Origin: Streptomyces showdoensis
GTDB lineage: Bacteria; Actinomycetota; Actinomycetes; Streptomycetales; Streptomycetaceae
Reading direction: 5' to 3'
Length of the DNA: 64,000 nucleotides
NCBI RefSeq assembly: GCF_039535475.1
Contig: NZ_BAAAXG010000028.1
Location: 310,001 to 374,000 of the forward strand
The translations under genes were made by a program, and so were the position numbers. Below, in pieces: positions 63,600 through 64,000 of this stretch. How positions within the stretch are numbered: position 1 is the stretch's first letter; the number at the start of each line of letters is the position of its first letter. The notes beneath the pieces were generated by a model. That model made no database searches and was not told where the DNA came from. It worked only from the letters and a program-made list of their open reading frames with translations.

Positions 63600-63746
63600 T
63601 TGATCCTTACGTCGAAGGGGAAGTCGTCACGGAAAAATCCGTCACGGCAGTCACAACGCGTGACGTCCCGGAAGAATTCCCGGGGTCCGGCCGCGCCGCC
63701 GACCAGAAGATGGTGACACGGCCGGACCGGGCCCGTCATCCCGGTT

Positions 63747-64000
63747 TCACGGCCGTGGCGCGCGGCTGTGCCAGTCGGGGTGGCCCGGCATGGGCGGGGT
63801 CTTCGCCGCGTAGAGCCAGTCGGCGAAGAACCGGGTCAGGTCGCGGCCGGAGATCCACTCGGCGAGCGCGATGAAGTCCTTGGTGCCCGGCGTGCCGTCC
63901 TGGTGCTCGCTCACCCAGGTGCGCTCCAGGCGCTGGAAGGCCTCGGTGCCGATCTCGTGGCGCAGCGCGTACAGCGCCAGGGCGGCCCCGTCGTAGACGA
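63747..64000 (-). CDS. M1-type metallopeptidase, C-terminal end only
   Basis: The last 83 codons before the TGA at 63747-63749; the gene runs off the window. The translation (VYDGAALALYALRHEIG, FQRLERTWVSEHQDG, FIALAEWISGRDLTRFFADWLY) is the end of the helical region that follows the catalytic domain in M1 (gluzincin) aminopeptidases. The zinc site would lie outside the window, so activity cannot be judged. Confidence 0.78.
   Translation of the reverse strand, partial: VYDGAALALYALRHEIGTEAFQRLERTWVSEHQDGTPGTKDFIALAEWISGRDLTRFFADWLYAAKTPPMPGHPDWHSRAPRP

Noticed and set aside
1..64000. Mobile elements, prophage, tRNA-linked island or toxin-antitoxin system
   Set aside because: No transposase, integrase, phage structural gene, tRNA or att-like direct repeat was recognised; gene order is that of a Streptomyces core region.

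Overview
The window is high-GC actinobacterial chromosome, almost certainly Streptomyces. The evidence is third-position GC bias in every gene, many GTG/TTG starts, and a hallmark set of neighbours: hrdB (principal sigma factor) beside the sporulation regulator whiH, separated parC and parE, the B12-dependent nrdR-nrdJ pair divergent from lexA, dinG, and hflX. From memory, this order resembles the Streptomyces coelicolor SCO57xx-SCO58xx core arm in inverted orientation. Nothing here looks like a prophage, IS element, integron, CRISPR array or large genomic island, and I saw no tRNA or rRNA gene.

Layout. 0-6.4 kb: 5' part of a secreted M23-type cell-wall peptidase behind a ydaO-type c-di-AMP riboswitch, two overlapping M16 peptidase genes (one catalytic, one lacking the zinc site), and parC. 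6.4-14.8 kb: a TetR-controlled FAD monooxygenase, a CobW/COG0523 GTPase, a CitA/CitB-like two-component system, and a convergent SSS symporter plus DUF485 pair. 14.8-24.6 kb: parE, a zinc-ribbon-like small protein, a secreted trypsin, hrdB, whiH, an ABC ATPase-permease fusion and a NUDIX/winged-helix regulator. 24.7-33.5 kb: a glycogen-debranching-type protein, a DUF4192 protein, a RecQ helicase fused to a phosphoribosyltransferase-like domain, two uncharacterised proteins and rnhB. 33.9-45.6 kb: accessory and stress genes, comprising TetR/MFS, a DUF4173 membrane protein, ADP-ribosylglycohydrolase, histidine phosphatase, ABC-F/TetR, DUF4937, arylamine N-acetyltransferase, TerD and a membrane-anchored protein. 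45.7-52.7 kb: nrdJ, nrdR, lexA and dinG. 52.8-59.2 kb: an NIS siderophore operon (aminotransferase, two IucA/IucC synthetases, one acetyltransferase). 59.5-64 kb: a tandem pair of lipoprotein serine peptidases, hflX, and the 3' end of an M1-type metallopeptidase.

Functional themes. DNA topology, replication and repair are served by parC, parE, the recQ-like gene, rnhB, nrdRJ, lexA and dinG, with visible NrdR boxes and a near-consensus actinobacterial LexA box. Development and transcription are served by hrdB and whiH. Resistance and detoxification are served by TetR/MFS, TetR/ABC-F and TetR/monooxygenase; each divergent TetR pair has a recognisable palindromic operator. The siderophore acetyltransferase contains a one-base frameshift in a C5/G5 run. 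The operon encodes no DABA decarboxylase, N-monooxygenase or transporter and shows no obvious iron box, so its product cannot be predicted from this window. Several intergenic stretches hold perfect short tandem repeats (7, 12, 18 and 29 bp). The recQ/DUF4192 intergenic region holds a perfect inverted pair of TTATCCACA (DnaA-box-like) sites.

Limits: all calls come from reading translations and motifs by eye. No database search, structure prediction or alignment was run. Domain names are recognised from memory of family motifs.
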